A stretch of DNA of 43,221 nucleotides from Candidatus Competibacteraceae bacterium (GCA_014879445.1 JACSSC010000016.1:1-43221), one strand, 5' to 3'. Shown: positions 31,265 to 41,210, numbered from the stretch's first letter. Numbers and translations are program-made. Notes: generated from the letters alone by a model not told the origin.

Positions 31265-32152
31265 ATGAATAAAATTGCTGTTATTGGAGCCGGAACCATG
31301 GGAAATGGAATTGCTCATGTATTTGCTATGCATGGATATAAAGTATCATTGATTGATGTTTCGCAGCCAGCATTAGATAAAGCGCTATCAACCATCCAAA
31401 AAAATACAGACAGAATGATAGCTAAGGGCTCTTTTACGGAAGAAGCAAAAGCATCCATGCTGCAGAATCTAACCCTGTTTACCCATATCGCAGAGGGCGT
31501 ATATGGAGCAGAATTAGTGGTTGAAGCTGCTACAGAAAATATTGATTTGAAGCTCAAGATTTTTAAAGAATTAGATCAGGTAGCGCCTGAAGGTGCGATT
31601 TTGGCCTCCAATACTTCTTCTATATCCATAACCCGAATTGCTGCTGTTACAAGTCGCCCTCAGCTCGTTATTGGTATGCATTTTATGAATCCGGTCCCTG
31701 TGATGAAATTGGTAGAAATCATCAATGGATACAGTACCCACACAGAGATAACAAATCAGATTGTAAATGTTTCAAAGGCGTTGGGTAAAATTCCGGTAGT
31801 AGTTAATGACTATCCAGGTTTTGTCGCTAATCGCATTCTCATGCCCATGATTAATGAAGCTGTTTATGCCTTGTTTGAAGGAGTAGCCGGCGTTGAAGAG
31901 ATTGATACTGTGATGAAATTAGGTATGGCTCATCCTATGGGTCCATTACAATTAGCAGATTTTATTGGATTAGATGTTTGCTATTCTATTTTGCAGGTAC
32001 TATATGATGGGTTTGGTAATCCCAAATATGCGCCTTGTCCGTTATTGACCAATATGGTAACAGCTGGAAAACTGGGTGTGAAATCGGGCGAAGGATTCTA
32101 TATGCATACTCCCGGATCCAAAGAACTGATTGCTTCTCCTCAATTTAAATAA
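31265..32152 (+). CDS. hbd: 3-hydroxybutyryl-CoA dehydrogenase
   Basis: A 295-residue NAD(P)-dependent dehydrogenase that interconverts 3-hydroxyacyl-CoA and acetoacetyl-CoA-type products in short-chain acyl-CoA metabolism. The nucleotide-binding motif is IAVIGAGTMGNGIAHVFAMHGYKVSLID. The catalytic region GMHFMNPVPVMKLVEII (His and Glu of the family), VNDYPGFVANRILMPMINEA and the C-terminal AHPMGPLQLADFIGLDVC ... KSGEGFY complete the 3HCDH pattern. Length is typical of the stand-alone bacterial enzyme. Start ATG at 31265 with its own -7 element. It faces the GT117 gene tail to tail. Confidence 0.94.
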   Translation: MNKIAVIGAGTMGNGIAHVFAMHGYKVSLIDVSQPALDKALSTIQKNTDRMIAKGSFTEEAKASMLQNLTLFTHIAEGVYGAELVVEAATENIDLKLKIFKELDQVAPEGAILASNTSSISITRIAAVTSRPQLVIGMHFMNPVPVMKLVEIINGYSTHTEITNQIVNVSKALGKIPVVVNDYPGFVANRILMPMINEAVYALFEGVAGVEEIDTVMKLGMAHPMGPLQLADFIGLDVCYSILQVLYDGFGNPKYAPCPLLTNMVTAGKLGVKSGEGFYMHTPGSKELIASPQFK

Positions 32153-32216
32153 CCTTTTTGGAGCAAATAATCGAGCTTATCCAATTAGCAAAATCAACTA
32201 AAAATGCTACAGTAGA

Positions 32217-32258
32217 AATTCAAAAAATACAAGTATAATCTATTACATTTTTTGAATT
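32217..32258. terminator. AT-rich inverted repeat between convergent genes
   Basis: AATTCAAAAAAT (32217-32228) and ATTTTTTGAATT (32247-32258) are a perfect 12-bp inverted repeat with an 18-base loop. It lies 65 bases after the dehydrogenase stop and overlaps the last bases of the convergent GT117 gene. A weak two-way terminator is likely. Confidence 0.4.
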
Positions 32259-35200
32259 AAAAATTAAGCGTGTCTGGCAATTCAGGACTTGGCGAAATTG
32301 GCAAATTGACCTTGTCCATAAGCAACTGTGCCTGTTGTGCGATGTACTCAAACCTTCTTTCGTCTTCCTGTATTGATTTTGACTTGGTTTTAAGTTGTGC
32401 ATAGTAAGCCAACCACTGGTTGCTGCGCTCTTTTAATCTAGTGAGAATATGATTTGCTTTTTTAGTTTCACCAAGTGTTACATACAAATCACCCATCAAT
32501 AAGCTAAAATAGTTATAAGGTACTTTATTATCGGGAAGAAGCTCTTCAGCTTTATCGAGTACTTGGATGGCTTTTTCATTTTGTTTTTCAACCATGAGTT
32601 TGCTTGCCAATCGAATGAAATTATTTCTAAAATTCATGGTCATACGCATATTGGTTTCATCAAGATACACATCTGGATGGTTGATATTTCCCCAACGAAA
32701 TGTTTCAACAAAATTTCGATACATGGTTTCAGTATTGATTTCACCTTCTTGCCCGTCGTGGCTTTGCGTTTCAAATGGCACAAAGCGATATGCCATGCCA
32801 TCAAGCATGAAGAATTTTTCAAGACCAAAGTAGTTGCGACTGCCAACTGTTATGGCAAAATAAATAGGGCGATCCCAATTAAAATTGGCTAACAAATCCA
32901 CAATCATGACTTCAGCTTTGAGAATATATGGTTTATTGACTTCCCAACGCAGTTCTCTTTGAACCTTTGATTCGTATCCTGAAGGTACAATTCCGTTTGT
33001 AACTACTTTGGCTGAATCAACCGGCAAGATGAACTTATTTGAGCGCAAATAGTAAAGCTTGTCATTTCTGTTTACCTGAAGTTGATTGCTTCCATCTGTT
33101 GCAAGCAGAAATTTCATATGCTCTGCCATGCTGAAATACTGTTTATTTTCTCTATCCATTAGCACCTGATCGCGTGTGCCTTGCCTGTATTCAGTTTCTT
33201 TCATGCCAAAAGGTACGGGCAACCCATCATATGCCTTTCGTTTCATTTGATTAACGTACCAATCTGTATTGAGCAAACTCAGATTGACAATTCGTACATC
33301 TGTTCTTACGCCTTCCACTTCTTGAAGATACCAAAGCGGGAAAGTGTCGTTATCTCCATTGGTAAACAGAATCGCATTGGGGGCACACGAATTAAGATAA
33401 TTGTATGCAAAGTCGCGAGCTGAATATCTTTTGGCACGTGAATGATCGTCCCAGTTTTCGCGTGCTAAGAGCGCTGGTCCAACCAGCATGGTAATGGTAA
33501 GCATTAATCCACCAATGGCCATTTGGTTTTTGACCGACTTAAACAACAAATTAGGAATAAAAATAAAGGCGGTATATATGATTGATATAATAATTATCAT
33601 TAATCCCATACCTTCACTATTTGATGCTGTGCCTATGAGATATGCTGCCACGCCAAATCCAGTTCCAACAGCAGGTATGAGTAGGTCATTCTTTTTGATT
33701 TCTTTCATGTAATGCATAATAGCCATGAACGCTAATCCTATCCAAATAGCAAATGCATAAAACGATCCGGCAAAAGTATAGTCGCGTTCGCGGGGCTCAA
33801 TAGGCGGTTGGTTCAGATAAAAAACAGTAGCCAAACCGGTCATCAAGAAAAATAGTGCTACTACAATAAATGCTTGTCGGTCGCGGGTTAGTTGGAATAT
33901 TAGGCCGATCAATCCTAAAACCAAAGGTAAAAAATAGTATTTGTTACGTCCTCTATTATCTGTCAACTCATCCGGAAGTTGTGTTTGTGGCATTCCCGTG
34001 CTCCAGGCATCAACAGCAGAAATTCCACTCAGCCAATGGCCTTTATTGGCATCGCCATATCCTTGATTGTCGTTTTCTCGTCCGGCAAAATTCCACATAA
34101 AATATCGCCAATACATCCAGCCAAATTGATAGCGAAATAAGAATGTAAGATTATTGCCAAATTCAGGTTTACCACCTTTTTTTACATTACCCCAAAATTC
34201 ATATTCACTTCGGTGATTAGGGTCAGCACTATGCATACGTGGAATAAAAGTTTGTCTGTTAGGGTCATATACCATTTTCGGTTTGAACCCATTTTGTACA
34301 TATTGATTTACAATCTTCAAATTATCTTTTTCAGGATGATTCTGAATAAAATCTTCAGCTTCGCGCTTGATAGCAAATACACCCAGATTCTTGTTCTTTT
34401 TGTTTTTAACAACAAATGCTTGAATGTATATTGGCGTACTGTTTTTTGATTCAATAATTTCAGCATCATAATAAGGCCCTTTCAAAAGAGGTCGGTCGCC
34501 ATATTGTTCACGATTGAGGTACGAAATAAATGCATACACATTTTCAGGATTATTTTCATCCATCGGCGGATTGGCTGCTGAACGAATAATTATCATTCCG
34601 TATGATGAATACCCAAGAATAATGACAGCCGCGCTCCATAAGCTTAAGTTTAATATGGGTTTGTTTTGTTTAATAGAGTATAGAATTCCGGCAGCAAACA
34701 GCGCAGTAAGCAGAATCATATAGAAAATGATACCGTATCCAAAAGGTGTTCCTAAAGAATTCACAAAAAATTTATCGAAAAATCCACCCAAGCCCACGGC
34801 TCTTTGAATAATGCCGTATTGAACAAAGAGCAAAATGGCAGCCGAAGCAGCCAATGTGATAAGCATTCCTTTAGTGGACGGTTTGAATTTTCGGAAGTAA
34901 TAAATGAAAGCCAAAGCAGGAATAGTAAGTAAATTCAAAAGGTGAACACCAATGGATAATCCCATCATATAGGCAATCAAAATAATCCAACGATTGGCTT
35001 GCGGCTCATCTGCTACCTGCTCCCATTTAAGCATAGCCCAAAACACTACGGCTGTAAAGAACGATGAAAGTGCATAAACCTCGCCTTCAACAGCCGAAAA
35101 CCAAAATGTATCGGTAAACGTATAGGCCAATGCTCCTAAAAGTCCGCTGCCAATGGCTGTAAATACTTTGTGGTTGTCCCATTGAAAGGTTTTGTCTTTC

Positions 35201-35529
35201 GACATGTCGCGATATATTTTGAATACCAACGCAGTAATAGACCAAAACAAAAAGGCAACAGTAAGCGCGCTTACAAAAGCGGAAAATAAATTTACCATCA
35301 GCGCAACCTTCGTTACATCACCACCTGCAAAAAGGGTAAATACGCGTCCCATCATCGCAAATAAAGGAGCACCGGGCGGATGTCCTACTTGAAGCTTATA
35401 GGCCGTGCTGATAAATTCACCACAATCCCAAAAACTCGTTGTGGGTTCTACAGTTAGTCCGTAGGTTATCATGGCTACCGCAAAACTAACCCAACCAAAA
35501 ATAATGTTCAGTCGCTTAAAATTATTCAT
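32257..35529 (-). CDS. DUF2723/GT117 polytopic membrane glycosyltransferase-like protein
   Basis: A 1090-residue inner-membrane protein of the DUF2723 family (glycosyltransferase family 117), related in layout to lipid-linked-sugar protein O-glycosyltransferases. The N-terminus carries the family signature VEPTTSFWDCGEFISTAYKLQVGHPPGAPL with its acidic residues on the first external loop, then about a dozen membrane segments up to about residue 700. A large soluble part follows (CAPNAILFTNGDNDTFPLWYLQEVEGVRTDVRIVNLSLLN ... ) and the C-terminus (about 960-1070) has TPR-like helical repeats (KAIQVLDKAEELLPDN). Protein or envelope glycosylation is the likely role, by family. ATG 35529; an imperfect TATTTTCG element lies about 23 bases upstream. 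Confidence 0.9.
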   Translation of the reverse strand: MNNFKRLNIIFGWVSFAVAMITYGLTVEPTTSFWDCGEFISTAYKLQVGHPPGAPLFAMMGRVFTLFAGGDVTKVALMVNLFSAFVSALTVAFLFWSITALVFKIYRDMSKDKTFQWDNHKVFTAIGSGLLGALAYTFTDTFWFSAVEGEVYALSSFFTAVVFWAMLKWEQVADEPQANRWIILIAYMMGLSIGVHLLNLLTIPALAFIYYFRKFKPSTKGMLITLAASAAILLFVQYGIIQRAVGLGGFFDKFFVNSLGTPFGYGIIFYMILLTALFAAGILYSIKQNKPILNLSLWSAAVIILGYSSYGMIIIRSAANPPMDENNPENVYAFISYLNREQYGDRPLLKGPYYDAEIIESKNSTPIYIQAFVVKNKKNKNLGVFAIKREAEDFIQNHPEKDNLKIVNQYVQNGFKPKMVYDPNRQTFIPRMHSADPNHRSEYEFWGNVKKGGKPEFGNNLTFLFRYQFGWMYWRYFMWNFAGRENDNQGYGDANKGHWLSGISAVDAWSTGMPQTQLPDELTDNRGRNKYYFLPLVLGLIGLIFQLTRDRQAFIVVALFFLMTGLATVFYLNQPPIEPRERDYTFAGSFYAFAIWIGLAFMAIMHYMKEIKKNDLLIPAVGTGFGVAAYLIGTASNSEGMGLMIIIISIIYTAFIFIPNLLFKSVKNQMAIGGLMLTITMLVGPALLARENWDDHSRAKRYSARDFAYNYLNSCAPNAILFTNGDNDTFPLWYLQEVEGVRTDVRIVNLSLLNTDWYVNQMKRKAYDGLPVPFGMKETEYRQGTRDQVLMDRENKQYFSMAEHMKFLLATDGSNQLQVNRNDKLYYLRSNKFILPVDSAKVVTNGIVPSGYESKVQRELRWEVNKPYILKAEVMIVDLLANFNWDRPIYFAITVGSRNYFGLEKFFMLDGMAYRFVPFETQSHDGQEGEINTETMYRNFVETFRWGNINHPDVYLDETNMRMTMNFRNNFIRLASKLMVEKQNEKAIQVLDKAEELLPDNKVPYNYFSLLMGDLYVTLGETKKANHILTRLKERSNQWLAYYAQLKTKSKSIQEDERRFEYIAQQAQLLMDKVNLPISPSPELPDTLNF

Positions 35530-35697
35530 ATTACTTTTTGTTCTCAGATTGCGAAAATAAGAATATTCCTTAATAACCTTACAATAGTTGCCTTTTTAAC
35601 TATACAACAGAATGAATCTTAAGTAATCAAAAAAATAATAAGTTAATCTAATGCTAAATCATTATGATTGCTGACAATTATCATATTTTTATGGTGC

Positions 35698-35705
35698 TAA
35701 ATTTG
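35698..35705 (+). promoter_or_regulatory. Bacteroidota -7 element upstream of the universal stress protein
   Basis: TAAATTTG matches TAnnTTTG and ends 24 bases before ATG 35730. The rest of the 200-base divergent gap (35530-35729) is AT-rich with no other clear signal. Confidence 0.55.
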
Positions 35706-35729
35706 TTTAATTTGTGAAAAATATACGAT

Positions 35730-36560
35730 ATGAAAAAGATATTAGTGCCAACCGATTTGTCTGAAAATGCCAATCACGCTTTGCGTTATGCCATGAAATT
35801 GGGTAAACAAACCGGTTTTGATGAAATATTTTTACTGAATGCTACTACTGTTCCCGTTAATCCGGGTGATACCCTTCTTCCAGTTACTAAATTGCTGCTC
35901 GAAGATTCACAAAAGCAGATGGCTGAATTTCTAACAGAAGTAAAATCGTGGGAGGATGCCGAAGCTTTTGATATTCATATTCAGTCATCTGTAGATGATG
36001 CCGTATCTGCCATACGCGATTATGCCAATAAAATACAACCCGACTTGATTGTAATGGGAACAAAAGGCACCTCCGGTATTGGTGAATTTCTGTTCGGAAC
36101 TGTTTCAGCCGCCGTATTAGAGCAATCAGATGTTCCGGTTTTGGTTATTCCAGGCGATGTGCCATTCCATAAAATCACATCTATTGCTTTTGCTGCCGAT
36201 CTTAAGAATATTGAGAACATGGATTCGCTTCGAATTTTGAAAAATCTGTGTATTGCTCTACAGGCACGATTACATATTGTACACGTTGCCAGCGACTCTT
36301 CACTCAATATCGAAGAAAGTAAAGAAAAATCCGATTTGCTCAGTTATTTTCATGGATTGCAATTACAGTTTCATTCCATAACAAGCGAAAGCATATACAC
36401 AGGAATTGAGATTTTTATGCAGGATTTTGATCTGGATGCCATTGCTGTATTGTCAAGACGACGCAATTTTTTTGAGAAAATTTTTCATACCAGTATGAGC
36501 AAACGCATTGCTTATCGCACATTCTTGCCCTTGCTAAGCATGAAAGAACTTAGTGCATAG
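35730..36560 (+). CDS. Tandem-domain universal stress protein
   Basis: A 276-residue protein of two Usp domains. The first (1-141) begins KKILVPTDLSENANHALRYA and carries the full ATP-binding pattern G-x2-G-x9-G-T at Gly110, Gly113 and Gly123 (GTKGTSGIGEFLFGT), ending VPVLVIP. The second (about 148-276) keeps the fold (ITSIAFAADLKNIENMDSLRIL ... DLDAIAVLSRRRNFFEKIFHTS) but lacks the glycine pattern and probably does not bind ATP. Such pairs are common in Bacteroidota and are linked to stress, starvation or low-oxygen adaptation. It is monocistronic as far as can be seen. Confidence 0.92.
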   Translation: MKKILVPTDLSENANHALRYAMKLGKQTGFDEIFLLNATTVPVNPGDTLLPVTKLLLEDSQKQMAEFLTEVKSWEDAEAFDIHIQSSVDDAVSAIRDYANKIQPDLIVMGTKGTSGIGEFLFGTVSAAVLEQSDVPVLVIPGDVPFHKITSIAFAADLKNIENMDSLRILKNLCIALQARLHIVHVASDSSLNIEESKEKSDLLSYFHGLQLQFHSITSESIYTGIEIFMQDFDLDAIAVLSRRRNFFEKIFHTSMSKRIAYRTFLPLLSMKELSA

Positions 36561-36597
36561 ATTCTTGCCTTTCGCCATATAATTGACTTAAAATACG

Positions 36598-36605
36598 TAT
36601 GTTTG
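36598..36605 (+). promoter_or_regulatory. Bacteroidota -7 element upstream of the S46 peptidase
   Basis: TATGTTTG matches TAnnTTTG and ends 21 bases before ATG 36627. Confidence 0.55.
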
Positions 36606-36626
36606 TTTTTCTAAAAAACAAATCTT

Positions 36627-38774
36627 ATGCGGATTCGATTATTACTTACTCTTGTAGGCGCTTTATTTTTTAATTTTACACTACATGCCGTTGAAGGTAT
36701 GTGGCTTCCATTATTGCTTAAAGAACTGAATGAAAAAGAAATGAAAGCCATGGGAATGCGCATTAGTGCAGATGACCTATATGCGATAAACCAAACAAGT
36801 TTAAAAGATGCCGTATTTATTTTTGGTGGAGGTTGTACCTCTGAAATGATTTCAGATCAGGGATTAATTCTAACTAATCATCACTGTGGTTATGGTCAGA
36901 TTCAATCTCACAGCTCACTTCAAAACGACTATCTTAAGTATGGATTTTGGGCCAAAACAAAAGAAGATGAATTGCCCAATAAGGGCCTTACAGCCACTCG
37001 AATTGTACGTATGGAGAATGTTACAGAGATGGTATTAGATGGAGCAATTCGACAAGATGGAAGTGTGAATCAACAAGTATTAGACGCCAATATCAAACGA
37101 GTAGTTGCTCAAAGTGTTTCTGGTACACATTATGAAGCTAGTGTTAAACCCTTTTATTATGGTAATGAATATTATCTTTTTGTAACCGAAACTTTTAAAG
37201 ATGTTCGATTGGTGGGTACTCCTCCTTCATTTATCGGCAAATTTGGGGGAGATACCGACAACTGGATGTGGCCACGTCACACAGGCGATTTCGCTTTATT
37301 TCGTATCTATGCCGATGCCAATAACAAACCCGCCGAATATGCTTCCTCCAATCGTCCATACAAACCGCTTCATCATTTTCCGGTATCTATTAAAGGCGTG
37401 CAGGAAAATGACTTTACTTTGGTTTATGGATTCCCCGGTCGTACCCAGCAATATCTTCCATCGCCTATGGTTTCATTAACCATGAATGATTTGAATCCGA
37501 TTCGTATCAAAATTCGCAGCAAAGCATTACAGGTAATTGATGAGGCCATGGCATCTGCTGATGAGTTAAGAATTAAGTATGCTGCCAAGCAATCACGTAT
37601 TAGCAATGCCTATAAAAAATGGATTGGAGAAAATCGCGGATTGAAAAAATTAGATGCTCTTACGGTTAAAAAATTGATTGAAGACCAATTCTCTCAAAAA
37701 GTAAAAGGCAGCAGTTATGAGCCCCTTTTATCACAATTTGATGAATGGGTGGCCACTTTTCGATATTATGCTTTAGCGAATGACTATTACAACGAACTCA
37801 TCTTCTCAGGCCCTGAAATTATTCGATATGCATACAATTATGTAAAGTTTATGAAGAATTACGACGATTTGAAAGCTAAAGGTGAACTTGATAAAACCAT
37901 TGAATCGTTGCGAACCGGAGCTGAAGGATATTTTAAGAACTATGATATGATAACAGATAAAAAAATTATGATGGCTGTCTTACCTTTATTTATTGAAGGT
38001 ATTGACAAATCCATGGGACCCGATTATATGTTTGATGAGATAATCCGTTTTAAAAACAACTATGACGCTTTTGTAAATAATCTATTTAGTATTTCAATTT
38101 TCAGTTCCAAAGAAAAAGTACTATCTTTTTTAAATACGATTAATGATAAATCTGCTCTGAAAATAAAATCCGATCCGGCGTATCGTATGGCTGAATCTAT
38201 ATACACAAGCTATTTCAACAAGGTGAGCGATAAGTACGACGAAACAAATCAGCGAATTCAGAATGGCATGTTTCATTATATGAAAGCCCTACGTCAATTT
38301 TTACCCGATATTCGAAAATACTATCCCGATGCCAACAGCACATTGCGAGTATCTTATGGTCGGGTTGAAGGATATTCGCCTCAGGATGGTACATGGTATC
38401 ACTGGCAAACTACAATTGATGGTATTATGGCTAAATATGTGCCAGATGATACAGAGTTTGATTTAGACCAGCGATATATCAGTTTGTATCAACAGCGACA
38501 GTTTGGTCGCTATGCATCCGGTCAATCATTGCCTGTTGCATTTATAGCATCGAATCATACTACCGGTGGAAATTCAGGAAGCCCTGTATTGAATGCCCAT
38601 GGTCATCTGATTGGGATTAATTTTGACCGTACCTGGGAAAGCACAATGAGCGATATCATGTATGATCCTGAAAGATGTAGAAATATTTCTTGTGATATGC
38701 GCTACGTGCTTTGGGTGATTGATGTTTATGCCGGAGCTTCGCACTTGGTTAACGAAATGACCATCGTTCAATAA
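36627..38774 (+). CDS. S46-family dipeptidyl-peptidase (DPP11-like)
   Basis: A 715-residue exported serine exopeptidase that removes dipeptides from the N-terminus of peptides in the periplasm, feeding amino-acid catabolism. Signal peptide about 1-21 (LLLTLVGALFFNFTLHA). The chymotrypsin-like triad is visible: His86 in LTNHHCGYGQ, Asp221 in RHTGDFALFR and Ser650 in TGGNSGSPVLN. Eighteen residues after the catalytic Ser stands Arg668 (INFDRTWE), the position that is Arg in the Asp/Glu-specific DPP11 and Gly in DPP7. The N-terminal Trp (EGMWLPLLL) for substrate amino-group binding and the helical insertion (about 280-570) are present. Specificity for acidic P1 residues is inference from that one position. 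Confidence 0.94.
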   Translation: MRIRLLLTLVGALFFNFTLHAVEGMWLPLLLKELNEKEMKAMGMRISADDLYAINQTSLKDAVFIFGGGCTSEMISDQGLILTNHHCGYGQIQSHSSLQNDYLKYGFWAKTKEDELPNKGLTATRIVRMENVTEMVLDGAIRQDGSVNQQVLDANIKRVVAQSVSGTHYEASVKPFYYGNEYYLFVTETFKDVRLVGTPPSFIGKFGGDTDNWMWPRHTGDFALFRIYADANNKPAEYASSNRPYKPLHHFPVSIKGVQENDFTLVYGFPGRTQQYLPSPMVSLTMNDLNPIRIKIRSKALQVIDEAMASADELRIKYAAKQSRISNAYKKWIGENRGLKKLDALTVKKLIEDQFSQKVKGSSYEPLLSQFDEWVATFRYYALANDYYNELIFSGPEIIRYAYNYVKFMKNYDDLKAKGELDKTIESLRTGAEGYFKNYDMITDKKIMMAVLPLFIEGIDKSMGPDYMFDEIIRFKNNYDAFVNNLFSISIFSSKEKVLSFLNTINDKSALKIKSDPAYRMAESIYTSYFNKVSDKYDETNQRIQNGMFHYMKALRQFLPDIRKYYPDANSTLRVSYGRVEGYSPQDGTWYHWQTTIDGIMAKYVPDDTEFDLDQRYISLYQQRQFGRYASGQSLPVAFIASNHTTGGNSGSPVLNAHGHLIGINFDRTWESTMSDIMYDPERCRNISCDMRYVLWVIDVYAGASHLVNEMTIVQ

Positions 38775-38846
38775 TTACATAGTGTGATGTATCCTCGCAA
38801 TAACGAGTGATGAATTGATAAAGTCGTTGAACCCAATCTTCGTTTA

Positions 38847-39383
38847 TTATTTTAAATGAATGAGAGCAAACACCGCATAGTTAATCATGTCGTAATAATT
38901 GGCTTCAACACCTTCTGACGCAAGGGTTTTTCCTTGATTGTTCTCTATTTGTCTAATGCGTAGCACACGCATCAGCATCATGTCTGTGAAAGTGCTTACA
39001 CGCATATCGCGCCATGCTTCGCCATAATCATGGTTTTTCATTTCCATTAACGCTTTGGCCTTTTGTGCATGTTTGTCATATAATGATTCGATATTTTCGA
39101 CCTCGATAGATTCGGCACCTGTGGCAGAAGGCAGCTCAAGCTGAATAAGTGTTATGATACAGTAGTTTACAATGCCAATAAATTCTTGGGTAATGTCTTC
39201 TTCAATTCGTGATTCACCTTTTTGCTCAATCGTTCGTATGCGTTGCGCCTTGATGAATATCTGATCAGTAAGCGAGGATGGGCGAAGCACCCTCCACGAA
39301 GGGCCATAATCGGCATTTTTTTTCAAAAAGATATCTTTGCATATCTTTATCACTGCATTGTATTGTTCAGATGTATTGTTCAT
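38847..39383 (-). CDS. DUF1599-domain protein
   Basis: A 178-residue cytoplasmic protein of the Bacteroidota DUF1599 family, function unknown. It holds two related halves: KKNADYGPSWRVLRPSSLTDQIFIKAQRIRTIE ... NYCIITLIQLEL and MKNHDYGEAWRDMRVSTFTDMMLMRVLRIRQIE ... MINYAVFALIHLK, each with the DYGxxW ... R-hydrophobic-x-R pattern. The frame is open to an ATG at 39482, but ATG 39383 (MNNTSEQYNAVI) gives the family's usual start and keeps the gene clear of folP. It is divergent from folP across 23 bases, an arrangement often seen in this phylum. Confidence 0.88.
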   Translation of the reverse strand: MNNTSEQYNAVIKICKDIFLKKNADYGPSWRVLRPSSLTDQIFIKAQRIRTIEQKGESRIEEDITQEFIGIVNYCIITLIQLELPSATGAESIEVENIESLYDKHAQKAKALMEMKNHDYGEAWRDMRVSTFTDMMLMRVLRIRQIENNQGKTLASEGVEANYYDMINYAVFALIHLK

Positions 39384-39406
39384 CAGCTTTGCAAAAATTA
39401 ATTTCA

Positions 39407-40276
39407 ATGCCCAAAAATACACAAACAAATTATAACCGACAGCTTCATACACCACATGGACTTCTTGACCTGAGCAGGCCAATAGTCATGGGCATTATCA
39501 ATCTTACGCCTGATTCGTTTTATAGCCCAAGCCGAGCACAGGATGAAAATAGAATTCTTGAATTGGCTGCTGAAATGATTGAGCATGGAGCTGAAGTTCT
39601 TGATTTGGGTGCTATGAGTTCGCGACCGGGTTCTTTGCCTGTGGATGAAAATACAGAACGAAATCGCCTGGTATTCGCTCTAAAATCTATTCGGTATCAT
39701 TTTCCTCATATTATTATTTCGGTGGATACCTGGCGTGAACAAATTGCTGAAGAGGCAGTAGCAGAAGGCGCTGATATGATTAATGATATTTCTGCCGGAA
39801 AATTTGATCAGGGAATTATTCGTGTGGCAGCAGCAAACCAATTGCCATATATCCTTATGCATATGCAGGGCGAACCCCAAACCATGCAAGATAACCCTAG
39901 CTACGATAATGTTGTTGATTGTGTCGCAGATTTTTTTTCGTTTCATATTGCTAGGTTACATGATATGGGTATAAAACAGATTATTCTTGACCCTGGATTT
40001 GGCTTTGGCAAAACAACAAATCAAAATTATCAATTGCTACACGCATTACCCTCCTTTATTTCAATGTTTGATTTGCCTTTACTGGTGGGTGTTTCACGCA
40101 AGAGAATGGTGCAAGAACCCTCATCTTGTAATGCCGATATGGCGCTGCATACTACTTCAGCAGCCCACTCGCTGGCTGTATTGAATGGCGCATCAATTCT
40201 GAGAGTTCATGATGTTCAACCTGCTGTTGATGTTATTAATATAGTAGATTATTATAAGAATGTAAATGATTTATAG
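39407..40276 (+). CDS. folP: Dihydropteroate synthase
   Basis: A 289-residue enzyme of folate synthesis that joins p-aminobenzoate to a pterin diphosphate; it is the sulfonamide target. The family signatures are intact: VMGIINLTPDSFY, GAEVLDLGAMSSRPGS, the DMINDISAGKFD strand, QIILDPGFGFGKTTNQNYQLL and LVGVSRKRMV. The frame is open to an ATG at 39278, but that would place the N-terminus inside the divergent DUF1599 gene; ATG 39407 is chosen. cdaA follows after 24 bases on the same strand, a pair that recurs in Bacteroidota. Confidence 0.96.
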   Translation: MPKNTQTNYNRQLHTPHGLLDLSRPIVMGIINLTPDSFYSPSRAQDENRILELAAEMIEHGAEVLDLGAMSSRPGSLPVDENTERNRLVFALKSIRYHFPHIIISVDTWREQIAEEAVAEGADMINDISAGKFDQGIIRVAAANQLPYILMHMQGEPQTMQDNPSYDNVVDCVADFFSFHIARLHDMGIKQIILDPGFGFGKTTNQNYQLLHALPSFISMFDLPLLVGVSRKRMVQEPSSCNADMALHTTSAAHSLAVLNGASILRVHDVQPAVDVINIVDYYKNVNDL

Positions 40277-40300
40277 CAAATTCACATATTATATTTGAGC

Positions 40301-41095
40301 ATGCAATCATTATTATTTATACATATAGGTTGGATGGATATACTGGATGTGCTCTTGGTTGGCATCCTTATTTATCAATTATATCAGTTAGTTAAAGGGA
40401 CGGCAGCAATCAATATATTTTTTGGTATTCTATCCGTGTATGTCGTGTATTTGATTGTTGATGCGATGGGAATGAAGTTGTTGAGTCAAATTCTAGGACA
40501 ATTTATTGGCGTTGGAATGATAGCTCTCATTATTGTTTTTCAACAAGAAATTCGTCGATTCCTCTTGTTTATTGGTACTACAGGTTTGCAAAAACGCTTT
40601 AGATTTTTGAGAAAAGTTTTCCCGAACCTGTTTCGTCGAAGAGCTGCATCATCCCTGCATATTGAAGAATTAAGACAAATTATTTCAGAACTTTCGGATT
40701 CTCGAACCGGCGCTATTTTGATTCTACTTAGAAAGTCAGAACTCAAATTATACGTCAACACGGGTGTACTTCTGAATGCCCGTGTCAGTCCACAACTTAT
40801 TTCCAGTATTTTTTATAGAAATAGCCCGTTACACGATGGTGCTGTGATTATTCGAAACCATACGATTATCGCAGCTCGTTGTGTGTTGCCAATTAGTGAA
40901 AAAGCAGATTTTCCGGAAAATCTTGGCTTGCGTCATCGAGCAGCTGTTGGGGTTACTGAACATTCAGATGCTTTGGCCCTTATTGTATCAGAGCAAACCG
41001 GACAAATGAGCTTGGCCTATCAGGGTAAAATGCATCTGAATCTTGATGTGCATCAAATGATGAACTTAACCCAACGATTTATGCAGGATGATTAA
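40301..41095 (+). CDS. cdaA: Diadenylate cyclase CdaA
   Basis: A 264-residue membrane-anchored enzyme making cyclic di-AMP from two ATP, a signal for turgor, potassium and cell-wall balance. Three N-terminal hydrophobic segments (about 12-85) are followed by a short linker and the DAC (DisA_N) domain with the catalytic SPLHDGAVII (DGA at 179-181) and GLRHRAAVG (RHR at 211-213). ATG 40301 is chosen over TTG 40295. It follows folP closely and is probably in the same transcript. Confidence 0.95.
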   Translation: MQSLLFIHIGWMDILDVLLVGILIYQLYQLVKGTAAINIFFGILSVYVVYLIVDAMGMKLLSQILGQFIGVGMIALIIVFQQEIRRFLLFIGTTGLQKRFRFLRKVFPNLFRRRAASSLHIEELRQIISELSDSRTGAILILLRKSELKLYVNTGVLLNARVSPQLISSIFYRNSPLHDGAVIIRNHTIIAARCVLPISEKADFPENLGLRHRAAVGVTEHSDALALIVSEQTGQMSLAYQGKMHLNLDVHQMMNLTQRFMQDD

Positions 41096-41210
41096 CCCTT
41101 CGAGTTGTCTTTTCGATTTGGTTAGAATATTTTTAATCAAATCCATCCATGCTCTAATCATTATACACTTACAAATACTAACTTCATTCCGGTTAGAACA
41201 GATCATTAAC

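Noticed and set aside
39278-39406. Extended folP start at 39278
   Set aside because: It would overlap over 100 bases of the divergent DUF1599 gene and adds residues unlike any dihydropteroate synthase N-terminus.
40290-40297. TATATTTG as a promoter for cdaA
   Set aside because: It ends three bases before the cdaA ATG, so transcription would begin inside the coding sequence. The gene most likely uses the folP promoter.
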